DNA of 64,000 nt. Source: an uncultured Eubacteriales bacterium. GTDB lineage: Bacteria; Bacillota; Clostridia; Christensenellales; CALVMC01. The translations under genes were made by a program, and so were the position numbers. Position 1 is the first letter of the stretch. Each line of letters begins with the position of its first letter. Under the pieces are notes generated by a model. The model worked only from the letters and a program-made list of their open reading frames with translations, was not told the DNA's origin and ran no database searches. Location of the stretch: the NCBI GenBank assembly GCA_949296455.1, contig CASFOZ010000001.1, positions 62,001 to 126,000 of the forward strand, written 5' to 3'. Shown piece after piece: positions 45,662 to 53,701 of the stretch.

Positions 45662-46690
45662 TTAATCGGAAATTTTGACTATTGTAACACAAGCGGACTG
45701 TCCGTTAACCGCAGTAAAGGTTACCTGATTGGTTCCTTCTATATTTAGAGTTACCGTATCATTTGCGCTCAGATTTGCAAGGACGCTGCCGCTGTTTGAA
45801 GTAGCATCGGATAAAAATACCGTTGAACCGTCGAGCGGAGCAGAATTGACTTCTATTACCATATAACTGTCAGTTGTGGTATTGGAAGCATTGTATACGC
45901 CGTAGTTAATAAGGTACACGCCTGCTTCGCTGACTTCCATTTCGTTGGACGCTAAGGTAATACCGCTGCTCTGACCTGTGCTGTCGATTTCGTAAACTGC
46001 GTTCTGAACAGAAGGCGACTGAGTAGAATAGAAATTACCGTAACTCGATGCAAATGCGGGACCTGTGGGACCGGTGGGGCCGGTATCTCCGGTATCTCCT
46101 TTTGCTCCTGCGGGGCCTGCCGGACCTTCCGGACCCTGAATTCCTTGAAGTCCCTGTGCGCCCTGCTGTCCTTGTGGCCCTTCGGGACCTGTGGGACCGG
46201 TTGGCCCGGTTGCGCCAGTATCACCTTGTAAACCTTGAAGTCCCTGTGCGCCCTGCTGTCCTTGTGGCCCTTCGGGACCTGTGGGACCGGTTGGCCCGGT
46301 TGCGCCTGTTGCGCCCGTATCGCCCTGTAAGCCTTGAATACCTTGTATTCCCTGCGGACCTTCGGGACCGGTGGGGCCGGTTGCTCCGGTAGGGCCTGTG
46401 GGACCGGTTGCTCCCGTTGCGCCGGTTACACCTTGAATACCTTGTAACCCTTGAATACCCTGCGGACCTTCGGGACCGGTTGCTCCCGTTGCACCGGTAG
46501 GGCCTGTGGGACCGGTTGCCCCCGTTGCTCCTCTCGGTCCGCCCGAGGGACCTGTTGCTCCCGTTGCGCCGGTAGGTCCTGTGGGGCCTACACAGCAACA
46601 ACACCTTGTAAGTTTTTCGTCGTCGCAGCAATTTCTTTTTTTATTACACGGGTTGCATGAATTACAACCGCCGAACATATAAAAACTCAT
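45662..46690 (-). CDS. Collagen-like surface protein, BclA type
   Basis: The 342-residue protein has three parts. Residues 1-35 are Cys-rich (about ten Cys, including a CCCC run) and could crosslink or bind metal. Residues about 36-215 are Gly-x-y triplets, mostly GPTGATG and GPQGIQG. The last 125 residues are a beta-rich domain like the C1q/TNF-like BclA tip, with [15 protein letters not shown]. No signal peptide is seen, as in exosporium BclA-type proteins. The start ATG 46690 follows AAAGGAG; a longer frame to 46747 is not used. GC content is far above its neighbours because of Gly/Pro codons. Confidence 0.9.
   Translation of the reverse strand: MSFYMFGGCNSCNPCNKKRNCCDDEKLTRCCCCVGPTGPTGATGATGPSGGPRGATGATGPTGPTGATGATGPEGPQGIQGLQGIQGVTGATGATGPTGPTGATGPTGPEGPQGIQGIQGLQGDTGATGATGPTGPTGPEGPQGQQGAQGLQGLQGDTGATGPTGPTGPEGPQGQQGAQGLQGIQGPEGPAGPAGAKGDTGDTGPTGPTGPAFASSYGNFYSTQSPSVQNAVYEIDSTGQSSGITLASNEMEVSEAGVYLINYGVYNASNTTTDSYMVIEVNSAPLDGSTVFLSDATSNSGSVLANLSANDTVTLNIEGTNQVTFTAVNGQSACVTIVKISD
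46143..46306 (-). repeat. Identical 74-base direct repeats in the collagen region
   Basis: Bases 46143-46216 and 46233-46306 are identical over 74 bases with a 90-base offset, encoding the same Gly-x-y block. This suggests recent unit gain by slippage or recombination, so triplet number probably varies among strains. Confidence 0.85.
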
Positions 46691-46778
46691 TTTTTTCTCC
46701 TTTAAAATTTTATGTTGTAGGAAACCATCTATCCCTATATTCAGCATATTAAAATACTTTAAAATTTGTTAATAAAAT

Positions 46779-46803
46779 AAAAAAATACCGAAAACGGTAT
46801 TTT
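46779..46803 (-). terminator. Terminator after the dUTPase gene
   Basis: On the minus strand AAATACCG and CGGTATTT pair around a TTTT loop and run into seven T residues. It ends the two-component/ADH/dut transcript. Confidence 0.85.
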
Positions 46804-46862
46804 AATATCTGACATAAATCAATAAATAAATTTAAAACTTTCTAAACGATTAATTTAAATTA

Positions 46863-47384
46863 TTAAATTTCAAATTTACCCGTACTTCCGAACCCGCCGT
46901 TTCTTATACCGGAACAATTATCGGATTCTGTAATGCCGAAAGGAATAAATACGCCTTGAACAAAAGCTTGAGAGCAATTTATATTTAAAATCTTGTCTGA
47001 TTCGTTTGTGATTTTTATTATAATGTGTCCTTCGTTATCGCTGTTACAGTAATCGGAATCGATAATACCGACCGTGTTATCCAACTTCAATTTAAATTTA
47101 TTTCCTAATCCGCTTTTAGGAAAACAAGCAAGAAACCAACCTTGCTGAATGTACACTCTGACTCCAGTAAAAATTTTAATGCTTTCACCGGGGTTCAAGG
47201 AAAATGAGTACGGTGCAAAAAAGTCGTAACCGCACGAACCTTTTGTCGCACGGACAGGAAGAATAATATTTTTATAAAGTTCTTCTAATTGTTCTGTTTT
47301 AAAATTCTTGTCGTATTCCGATAAGTCTTTTATGAATATTTTTTCTGAAACTTTTAAAAATTCAGCTATTCTTTTCAAATCCAA
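46863..47384 (-). CDS. dut: dUTP diphosphatase
   Basis: The 173-residue trimeric dUTPase hydrolyses dUTP to dUMP, limiting uracil in DNA. Motifs appear in order: RATKGSCGYDFFAP (motif 1, with Cys where Ala is usual), PKSGLGNK (2), DNTVGIIDSDYCNSDNEGHI (3, with catalytic Asp), and the C-terminal GGFGSTG (5). An N-terminal 40-residue helical extension is unusual for the family. It overlaps the ADH gene by 23 bases. Confidence 0.9.
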   Translation of the reverse strand: MDLKRIAEFLKVSEKIFIKDLSEYDKNFKTEQLEELYKNIILPVRATKGSCGYDFFAPYSFSLNPGESIKIFTGVRVYIQQGWFLACFPKSGLGNKFKLKLDNTVGIIDSDYCNSDNEGHIIIKITNESDKILNINCSQAFVQGVFIPFGITESDNCSGIRNGGFGSTGKFEI

Positions 47385-48582
47385 CCTCCGTAAAGTTTAA
47401 TTTATTGAAGATATCGAGATAATCTTTTTTAGAAAAAATGACGGGCGACGGATATAAGGGATTTGATTCTTCAAAAGCGTGAGCCGCCATTTGTTTGAAC
47501 TCGCTTTCGTTGAGTTTAAACTTATCCTCGATATCGAGTTTAAAGTTAAGCTCTTCAACATACTGAATAAATTTTTCGGCTTTGATATCGGGCAAAGCTG
47601 ATTTTTCGGCAATAGAAATGTAGTCAGCGATTTCTGAAAGTTTCCGATAAGCCTTTGGTCCGTATTTTCTGAGCACTAAAGGAAGAGTTGCAGCGCAGGC
47701 AACACCATGCGGAACGCCAGCAAATCCGCCTACCGAATGAGCCGCTGCATGAACCGGTCCTACATAAGCCCGTGTAAAAGCCAAACCTGCATAGAAAGAA
47801 GCGTAAAGCATGTTTTTATAATTATCATCGGTAGCCTCCCCGTTATAAACAGATAAAAGATTTTCAGAAATCAATTTAATGGATTTTAGGGCGCACTCGT
47901 CTGTAAAAGGGGTACCGCTTTTACCGATATAAGCTTCAACGGCATGAGTTAAAGCGTCCATTCCGGAAGAAGCGGTAATTCTTTGGGAAAGATTTGAAAT
48001 GAGTCTGAAATCCAAAAGCGCATAAGACGGAATAAGGACGGTATCGATAATGCTGTACTTATCCTTATTTTTTCTGTTGATTATCACGGAAGCCGCAGTA
48101 GCCTCGCTGCCTGTCCCTGCGGTTGTGGGAACGGCGATAAATAAAGGAAGTTTTTTCCTTACTTTCAGAATACCTCTGAGGCTTTTAATATCCTTACCTG
48201 TAACGGCAACTGCCGCAATGGCTTTTGCGCAGTCTATAACTGACCCTCCGCCTATTGCGATAATCGATTTACAGTTTTTTTCTTTGAAAAATTTTGCGCC
48301 TTTTTCTACAAGAACGGTATCTGGGTCGGAAGTAGTTTCACAAAAGGTTTCGAAAGGAATTTTTTTATTGTGAAGTTCAGAAATAAATTCGTTGAAAAAA
48401 GTCTGTTGACTTACGGTTTTTCCGGAAACTATTAAAACGGGAAAAAGTTTTTTTTCTTTTAAGATTTCTGACACTTCCTGAAAAGAACTTAAAATTTCAG
48501 GTTTCGGCCAATTAATACATTTAGCAAGGATTCTCATAGTAAACTGATAGAATCTGCAATAGGATTTAAAAAAACAATTCAT
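47362..48582 (-). CDS. Iron-containing alcohol dehydrogenase
   Basis: The 406-residue enzyme has the NAD motif IGGGSVIDCAKA near residue 100. The group III ADH metal site is seen in SGMDALTHAVEAYIG and VHAAAHSVGGFAGVPHGVACA, with the His ligands. It probably reduces an aldehyde or ketone with NAD(P)H in fermentation. ATG 48582 is 12 bases after the longer GTG frame and follows an unusually G-rich site (GGGTGGGGG). Substrate not assignable. Confidence 0.92.
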   Translation of the reverse strand: MNCFFKSYCRFYQFTMRILAKCINWPKPEILSSFQEVSEILKEKKLFPVLIVSGKTVSQQTFFNEFISELHNKKIPFETFCETTSDPDTVLVEKGAKFFKEKNCKSIIAIGGGSVIDCAKAIAAVAVTGKDIKSLRGILKVRKKLPLFIAVPTTAGTGSEATAASVIINRKNKDKYSIIDTVLIPSYALLDFRLISNLSQRITASSGMDALTHAVEAYIGKSGTPFTDECALKSIKLISENLLSVYNGEATDDNYKNMLYASFYAGLAFTRAYVGPVHAAAHSVGGFAGVPHGVACAATLPLVLRKYGPKAYRKLSEIADYISIAEKSALPDIKAEKFIQYVEELNFKLDIEDKFKLNESEFKQMAAHAFEESNPLYPSPVIFSKKDYLDIFNKLNFTEVGFEKNS

Positions 48583-48601
48583 AAATACCCCCACCCTTGA
48601 A

Positions 48602-49831
48602 TTAATTTAATTTATTTAACAAAACTGTAAAAGTCACTGTATCATCGACGCACGATACTGAAATTTTACCTTTATGTTCTTTAACGATACTTTCTGCAAT
48701 TGAAAGACCTAATCCGTTTCCTCCCATTTCTCTTGACCTTGAACGGTCGACACGATAAAAGCGTTGAAAGATATTTTTTTGCTGTTCCTCTGAAAGAGGA
48801 GTTGCTTTATTGGAAACTTTAAGCTCCGCCTTTTCTTTAGTCGACGAAAGTTTAAGATTGATTGTACTTTGAGCATAAGAGTATTTCAAAGCATTGTCAA
48901 GAAGAATGACGCAAAGTTGTTTTAATTTTGCGCTGTTTCCTGAAACGAAAACATTTTTTTCGATATCGCATTGAAGGGTTTTATTTTTTTCGTAATACAC
49001 GGGTTCGAAAAGCAAGGCTTCGTTTTCGACGCAGTCGCTGAAATTTGTTTTGGTAAGTTCCGACTCTATATTTTCGCTGTTATCGCTACGGGCAAGAAAC
49101 AGCATATTATTTACAAGTTCGGTAAGTCTTTTAAGTTCGGTTTTGGTATTTTTAATCCAAATCATCTGACTTTCGATTGTTTCGGATTTGTTTGCTTCGA
49201 GAATTTCGGTATTAGCCATAATGACGGTAAGAGGGGTTTTAAGCTCGTGATTGACATCCGCTACAAGTTGTTTTTGCTGCGCCCAGGATTTTTCGACCGG
49301 TCTTAGCGCTAATTTCGATAAAAAGAAGCTTATAAAAAACAGCACGACGAAACTTAGAATACAAATAATTATACAAGTATAAATAAGGCTGTTCAAAGTT
49401 TGCTTTTCAGCCTGTCTGTCGAGTAGTACCATAAAAGTGCTTCCGGAGGAGCGTTCGATAAGGAAACGGACTTTATCGGAAGAAGAAATACCTCTTTCTT
49501 CTCCGCTTAAATAACATTCGATTAAAGTTTCCTGAAGTTCGTCGTCCTGAATAATAAACTCGTCGCTGAAAATAACAATGGCTTCGTTTTGTTCCGGGAT
49601 AATTTTGGCGACGGCAATATCTTTAGGCTGCATGGAATAATTTTCCTTATCGGAAATAAAACTTTCGGCATATTCGGTAAAAGGCTTAATGGCTTGATAC
49701 ATACGAGTAATACTGGAAGTTTCAAGATTTTTACTCATAATATTGACAATTACGCCCATAGAAATACAGATAATTATGAATATGAGAACCATATTTATAG
49801 TAATAATCTGAAAGCGCAGTTTTTTCAGCAT
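48602..49831 (-). CDS. Two-component sensor histidine kinase
   Basis: The 409-residue kinase has a first membrane helix at about 8-30, an extracellular sensor of about 125 residues, a second helix near 155-180, then HisKA with VNHELKTPLTV (phospho-acceptor His near 195). The HATPase has LLDNALKYS near 310 and GGNGLGLSIA near 372. No HAMP domain is obvious. It starts inside the last codons of the regulator gene (7-base overlap). The signal sensed is unknown. Confidence 0.95.
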   Translation of the reverse strand: MLKKLRFQIITINMVLIFIIICISMGVIVNIMSKNLETSSITRMYQAIKPFTEYAESFISDKENYSMQPKDIAVAKIIPEQNEAIVIFSDEFIIQDDELQETLIECYLSGEERGISSSDKVRFLIERSSGSTFMVLLDRQAEKQTLNSLIYTCIIICILSFVVLFFISFFLSKLALRPVEKSWAQQKQLVADVNHELKTPLTVIMANTEILEANKSETIESQMIWIKNTKTELKRLTELVNNMLFLARSDNSENIESELTKTNFSDCVENEALLFEPVYYEKNKTLQCDIEKNVFVSGNSAKLKQLCVILLDNALKYSYAQSTINLKLSSTKEKAELKVSNKATPLSEEQQKNIFQRFYRVDRSRSREMGGNGLGLSIAESIVKEHKGKISVSCVDDTVTFTVLLNKLN

Positions 49832-50502
49832 GACTCAGCCTCTAAAAAGTAGCCTAATTTTCTTTTAACGCCAATGTTGACCTTTGAGCCTAAATAGAAG
49901 AGTTTTTTTCTGAGAAAGGAAATATAAGCTTCTATATTGTTGTCGGTAGCTTCGGAATCGAGTCCCCATACTTTTGAGATAATAGTTTCCTTTTCGATAA
50001 CCTGTTTGGGATTTGACAACAGAATACGCATAATTTCAAATTCCTTGAACCCGAGCCCCACTGTTTTTTCACCGCAGGAAAGACTGTAATTTTTCAAATC
50101 GAGAACGATATCGGAAAAAGAGAGCGTGTCCATAACGACCGTACCCTGTCTTCTTGTAAGTGCTCTGATTCTTGCAATTAATTCCTCGGTTTCAAAAGGC
50201 TTTGTAAGGTAATCGTCTGCGCCTATATTAAGACCGTGAATTTTATCGGCGACATCGCTTTTTGCGGTGAGCATTAAAATGGGGGTATTTTTCCCTTCCT
50301 TTCTTATTCTTTTTGCAACTTCGAAGCCGTCGAGTTTAGGAAGCATTATATCGAGAACAATGCAATCGTAATCGTCGTTTAAAGCATAATAAAGACCTGT
50401 TTCTCCGTCGTTTGCTATATCGTAGAGATACTTTGACTGCTTAAGTAAATGTCCTATTGCCTCGCCCAGCATAATTTCGTCTTCGATTATCAGTACTTTC
50501 AT
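49825..50502 (-). CDS. Two-component response regulator, OmpR family
   Basis: The 225-residue regulator has a receiver domain with acidic pair EDE at 7-9, phospho-acceptor D51 in VLDIMLPK and K101 in YLTKPFE. A C-terminal winged helix follows (residues about 130-222). It is first in a run with the kinase, ADH and dut, suggesting that the system controls its own operon. Confidence 0.96.
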   Translation of the reverse strand: MKVLIIEDEIMLGEAIGHLLKQSKYLYDIANDGETGLYYALNDDYDCIVLDIMLPKLDGFEVAKRIRKEGKNTPILMLTAKSDVADKIHGLNIGADDYLTKPFETEELIARIRALTRRQGTVVMDTLSFSDIVLDLKNYSLSCGEKTVGLGFKEFEIMRILLSNPKQVIEKETIISKVWGLDSEATDNNIEAYISFLRKKLFYLGSKVNIGVKRKLGYFLEAESC

Positions 50503-50730
50503 TATTATATCGGATATTAAATCCCGTCCTCCGATTAAATTAGTTATCTGTATATAATATAAAAAATAATTCTTAAATTTAGTTTAAATATTATGTATAT
50601 ATTATATTTTATTTAATTAATAATTTCAATAAGTTTTTGAAATTTTGATAATAACTGAAAATAATCTGAAAAAACTTTTTTTTATTTTTAAGTTTATTTT
50701 AAGTTAGTAAATATACAATATAATCAAAGA

Positions 50731-50810
50731 TGAAAATCTTTAATAATAACCCCCCCAAAGTTATTATACTCCTTGTAGAAACGGCCTTTTAAAAAGGCCG
50801 TTTCTATTTC
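50731..50810 (+). ncRNA. Candidate small RNA with C7 loop and GC-rich hairpin
   Basis: A TATAAT at 50719-50724 (poor -35) precedes two hairpins. The first pairs 50743-50750 with 50760-50767 and exposes CCCCCCAAA in its loop; the stem-closing C makes seven C residues in all. The second pairs 50777-50790 with 50792-50805 and is followed by a T-rich stretch. Between them lies ACTCCTTG, complementary to Shine-Dalgarno sequence. C-rich loops that pair with ribosome sites are known in Gram-positive sRNAs, so this arrangement suggests an antisense sRNA. An ATG-started 20-codon frame through the same bases has no ribosome site. Confidence 0.4.
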
Positions 50811-51003
50811 ACTGAATTTCATTTATAATTTTTTATATTCCGCTCTTACCACTCTTAAAATTTTCTAAAGACAAATTTATTACATTCAAATTCCGACTCT
50901 ATACTTTTGCAGATTACTTGATAAATCCTTAAATTGCATTTTTTATTAAACTTAAATTTTATACACTGAAACAGTATTAATATAAAAACTAATTATAAAT
51001 TAC

Positions 51004-51035
51004 AAAAAAAACGGAACCACTAAGGTTCCGTTTTT
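51004..51035 (-). terminator. Terminator of first large lipoprotein gene
   Basis: CGGAACC (51012-51018) pairs with GGTTCCG (51024-51030), and A/T tracts on both sides extend the stem. A run of T follows on the minus strand. Confidence 0.9.
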
Positions 51036-51051
51036 CCATAATACAATCTGA

Positions 51052-53322
51052 TTATTCGATAATAGTCATTCCGTCTACCCCGTAAATCTTGATATTGTCG
51101 CCTTTTAAAGTAAGTACGGCAACTCCGCCTGCGGAAGTAATAACTCCGTCTTCATCACATTTCCAGGTTATAATTTTAACCTCTTCGATTGCGCCTTTAT
51201 CGTTCTTTTGAGTTATGAGATAATCCATAATTTTAACATACTCGCCTGTCGAAAGCCTGAATGCTCCGCCAAGTCTTATTTTGGGAACATTTGAGTAAGC
51301 AGTTTCATACTCTCCGAACTCACCTTCGAAACCGACCGGCACGAGTTTTTCAGTATACCGAACATTACCGAAAGTTATATTTTCAATCGATATTGCCATT
51401 TTCTGATAACCTGCAAAGAGTATAGAAAGTATCTTATCGAAGGAATCCTTGGTTGGATCGGAAGCGCCGAACAAGGTATACAAGGCTTCTTTGAAATCCT
51501 TATTTATTTCGGTATAATCTATTACTCCGTCGTTATCGGAATCGATAAAATTAATATTTCCCCAAACGGTAGTAATCGTTTTAAGAGTATTGAACAGAAT
51601 ATCTTTATAATCGGACTGTTTAGCGTTCTTCTTTTCGTAAGAACGGAAAGCGGCAACGATTGCATAATCAGTAAGGTCGTATATATTTATCTCGGCTTTT
51701 GTTTTAATTTCACCGTCAGTTGTATAAAATTCGATTATTGCCTCATTATTTTCGATATTGATATCCTTTGCGTTGAAATAAAGGTAAGAGTCAATATTGC
51801 CTTCCGAATCTTTAAGAACGAATTCGATAAGACCTTTACCGTTTGTGCCGCTGTTTTTAAGGTGAGTCATAACAGCGTCAACTATACCTTCCCATAAAAC
51901 TGCGCATTTTTCTTTATACTCGGCGTCGGTCATACCGTCGGTTTTTACGACTTTATTCTGTGGGTCGAAAGCGTATTCCAAACCTGCCATTACTGCTCCC
52001 ATAACATCTATATCTACTTTTAACTCGTAAGTATAAGTTTCCGCAGTTTCTATTTCGCTCGAACTATTGTATCTCTTGACTGTGCCGTTCATAGTAAATG
52101 ACAGCATATTGTTCGATACGGCCATAGTTCCCGAATAAGCGTCTATTAAATTGGTAATTTTAGATTGTATTTCGGTATCGACGCTTTGGTTAAAGGAAGC
52201 GTTGATAGCAATTTTATCGAAAAGAAGTTTAGCGGAACCTTTTGTGAAATGGAATTTAATTAATTCCTTGCAGCTGAAAATTTCATCGGTATATTCGTCT
52301 TTTCCCATAGGAACGCCTAAAACTATATCGAAAGTTTCGGCGCTGTTAATAAATTCAACCGCAAGATTTTGAAGGCTGTTGTCAGAGCCTATTTTGGCAG
52401 AAAGAACAACATCTACTCCTTTACATGAAGGAAGATTATTGTTGGAAAGAGCGTCCCACTGACCTTCTCCGACCTGTATATAAATTCCTGCTTCCTGGAA
52501 GTATTCTTTTAAACTTGAATAAACATTTTTTCCGTCCACGGTAGGTGAAATGAACCCTAAGAGAGCGCCTCCCATAGTTTTAACCATATTCATAACGCTT
52601 TCGAGGTCTATCGTGATTTTGACGTCTTTCGAGCCGTCGGAATTAGTTGTTATGTAAGGATTTACAGTACTGTTCGGGTCTGCTCCGACCGGGTCTTTAC
52701 AGAAACCTGCAATGGCTGCAATTATAACATCGATATCGAGAGAACTGGTATCGTTTGTGCTTTCGGTTGTCGCCGTATTATCGGTAACCAAATTTGCAAT
52801 AGCGGCAACGGAAGCGAAATCGATTCTGCCGGTTATATAAGCCTGGTCGCCGAAAATTGTACCTGTGATACTCTGGTCGTTTTTAAGAATAAGGAACAAA
52901 TCGCTTTCGTTTTCGTCATCGTTATAATAAGCGCCGAATACGAGTTTGTTATCGGTAAGAGAATTATTTACGATTTCGAACATTAAAGAAGTATTCTGCC
53001 CGCCTGTTATATCGATATTACCTTTAAGCGTAACAGTATAGTTTTCCTTAGTTTCGGTTGCGTCCGTAGGGTTATTTGTCCAGTTTGCCGAAAAATCGAT
53101 ATTTATTACCTTTTCTTTAATTTGAGAAAACCCGTTGGTAAATTCCGTAACGGCAGAACCTAAAATCAAGTTCAATGCTTCCGTTTTTGCGTTTAACCAG
53201 CTCGTAGTTGTTTGATCGCCATCATCGGGTTCTTCCGGCGGGTTACAAGCAATTAACGAAAAAGCAAGAACGCAGACAAGCACTACTGAAATAAGTATTT
53301 TCCAAAATTTAAACTTTTTCAT
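51052..53322 (-). CDS. Large lipoprotein with EF-hand-like loop (paralogue 1)
   Basis: The 756-residue precursor has a lipoprotein signal with lipobox SLIAC near residue 26, then an Asp/Glu/Pro linker and a long domain not recognised. Residues about 594-605 read DSDNDGVIDYTE, a canonical 12-residue EF-hand calcium loop (D1, D3, D5, G6, I8, E12), flanked by helical segments. The C-terminal 100 residues are beta-rich. ATG 53322 follows GGAGG. The neighbour at 53702-55891 is a close paralogue, with conserved signal, linker and blocks throughout. Its function is unknown; a surface calcium-binding role is inferred. Confidence 0.8.
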   Translation of the reverse strand: MKKFKFWKILISVVLVCVLAFSLIACNPPEEPDDGDQTTTSWLNAKTEALNLILGSAVTEFTNGFSQIKEKVINIDFSANWTNNPTDATETKENYTVTLKGNIDITGGQNTSLMFEIVNNSLTDNKLVFGAYYNDDENESDLFLILKNDQSITGTIFGDQAYITGRIDFASVAAIANLVTDNTATTESTNDTSSLDIDVIIAAIAGFCKDPVGADPNSTVNPYITTNSDGSKDVKITIDLESVMNMVKTMGGALLGFISPTVDGKNVYSSLKEYFQEAGIYIQVGEGQWDALSNNNLPSCKGVDVVLSAKIGSDNSLQNLAVEFINSAETFDIVLGVPMGKDEYTDEIFSCKELIKFHFTKGSAKLLFDKIAINASFNQSVDTEIQSKITNLIDAYSGTMAVSNNMLSFTMNGTVKRYNSSSEIETAETYTYELKVDIDVMGAVMAGLEYAFDPQNKVVKTDGMTDAEYKEKCAVLWEGIVDAVMTHLKNSGTNGKGLIEFVLKDSEGNIDSYLYFNAKDINIENNEAIIEFYTTDGEIKTKAEINIYDLTDYAIVAAFRSYEKKNAKQSDYKDILFNTLKTITTVWGNINFIDSDNDGVIDYTEINKDFKEALYTLFGASDPTKDSFDKILSILFAGYQKMAISIENITFGNVRYTEKLVPVGFEGEFGEYETAYSNVPKIRLGGAFRLSTGEYVKIMDYLITQKNDKGAIEEVKIITWKCDEDGVITSAGGVAVLTLKGDNIKIYGVDGMTIIE

Positions 53323-53395
53323 AATTCCTCCCATTTAAGGTATTTTTTATATTAAAATTTATAAAAAATTTATTTTTTAAATTTTCTACTCATTA

Positions 53396-53424
53396 ATTTT
53401 AACACAAGTAAAAGTTCAATGCAA
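53396..53424 (-). promoter_or_regulatory. Promoter of lipoprotein paralogue 1
   Basis: TTGCAT (53419-53424) and TAAAAT (53396-53401) have a 17-base spacer on the minus strand. The same box pair, TTGCAA and TAAAAT with the same spacing, precedes paralogue 2. Confidence 0.6.
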
Positions 53425-53650
53425 GACTTTTTCTTTTTTTTATTAATATATATATGGAAAATATTGTAAATAGAATATCGGCTATTTCAATTAGATTCAG
53501 ATAATATATGGAAATTAAAGAAAGATAACTTTTAATTTTTAACGGATAATTAAATTTCGTTTTTCGATTTAAAGTTTTAATGGAAATAAATTATAGTAAA
53601 TTCCCCTTGTTGCGTTGCGAATTCTTTATTTGAATGATATTCAAAATCAT

Positions 53651-53680
53651 AAAAAAACGGAACCTTTCGGTTCCGTTTTT
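53651..53680 (-). terminator. Terminator of second large lipoprotein gene
   Basis: CGGAACC (53658-53664) pairs with GGTTCCG (53669-53675) around TTTC, with a T run on the minus strand from A residues 53651-53657. The stem is the same as at 51012-51030, so the duplication included the terminator. Confidence 0.9.
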
Positions 53681-53701
53681 AAAACATTGTAAATTTGTCA
53701 A

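Larger units (their letters stand above)
50503..51051. other. 549-base intergenic region with a possible small RNA
   Basis: The AT-rich region upstream of the response regulator holds minus-strand TATATT-like -10 elements near 50545 for that operon. In its middle are the hairpins of a candidate plus-strand small RNA (50731-50810). On the right is the terminator of the large lipoprotein. Nothing else was recognised. Confidence 0.5.
53323..53701. other. Intergenic region between the lipoprotein paralogues
   Basis: The region holds the promoter of paralogue 1 (53396-53424) and the terminator of paralogue 2 (53651-53680). The remaining AT-rich 220 bases contain no recognised gene or structure. 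Confidence 0.6.

Noticed and set aside
46048-46660. Long open frames antisense or out of frame to the collagen-like gene
   Set aside because: They are by-products of the Gly-Pro-Thr codon repeats, with Arg/Tyr/Ser- or Arg/Leu-rich translations and no ribosome sites.
50730-50792. A 20-codon ORF overlapping the small RNA candidate
   Set aside because: There is no Shine-Dalgarno site and the ATG coincides with the predicted transcript start; hairpin structure explains the bases better.
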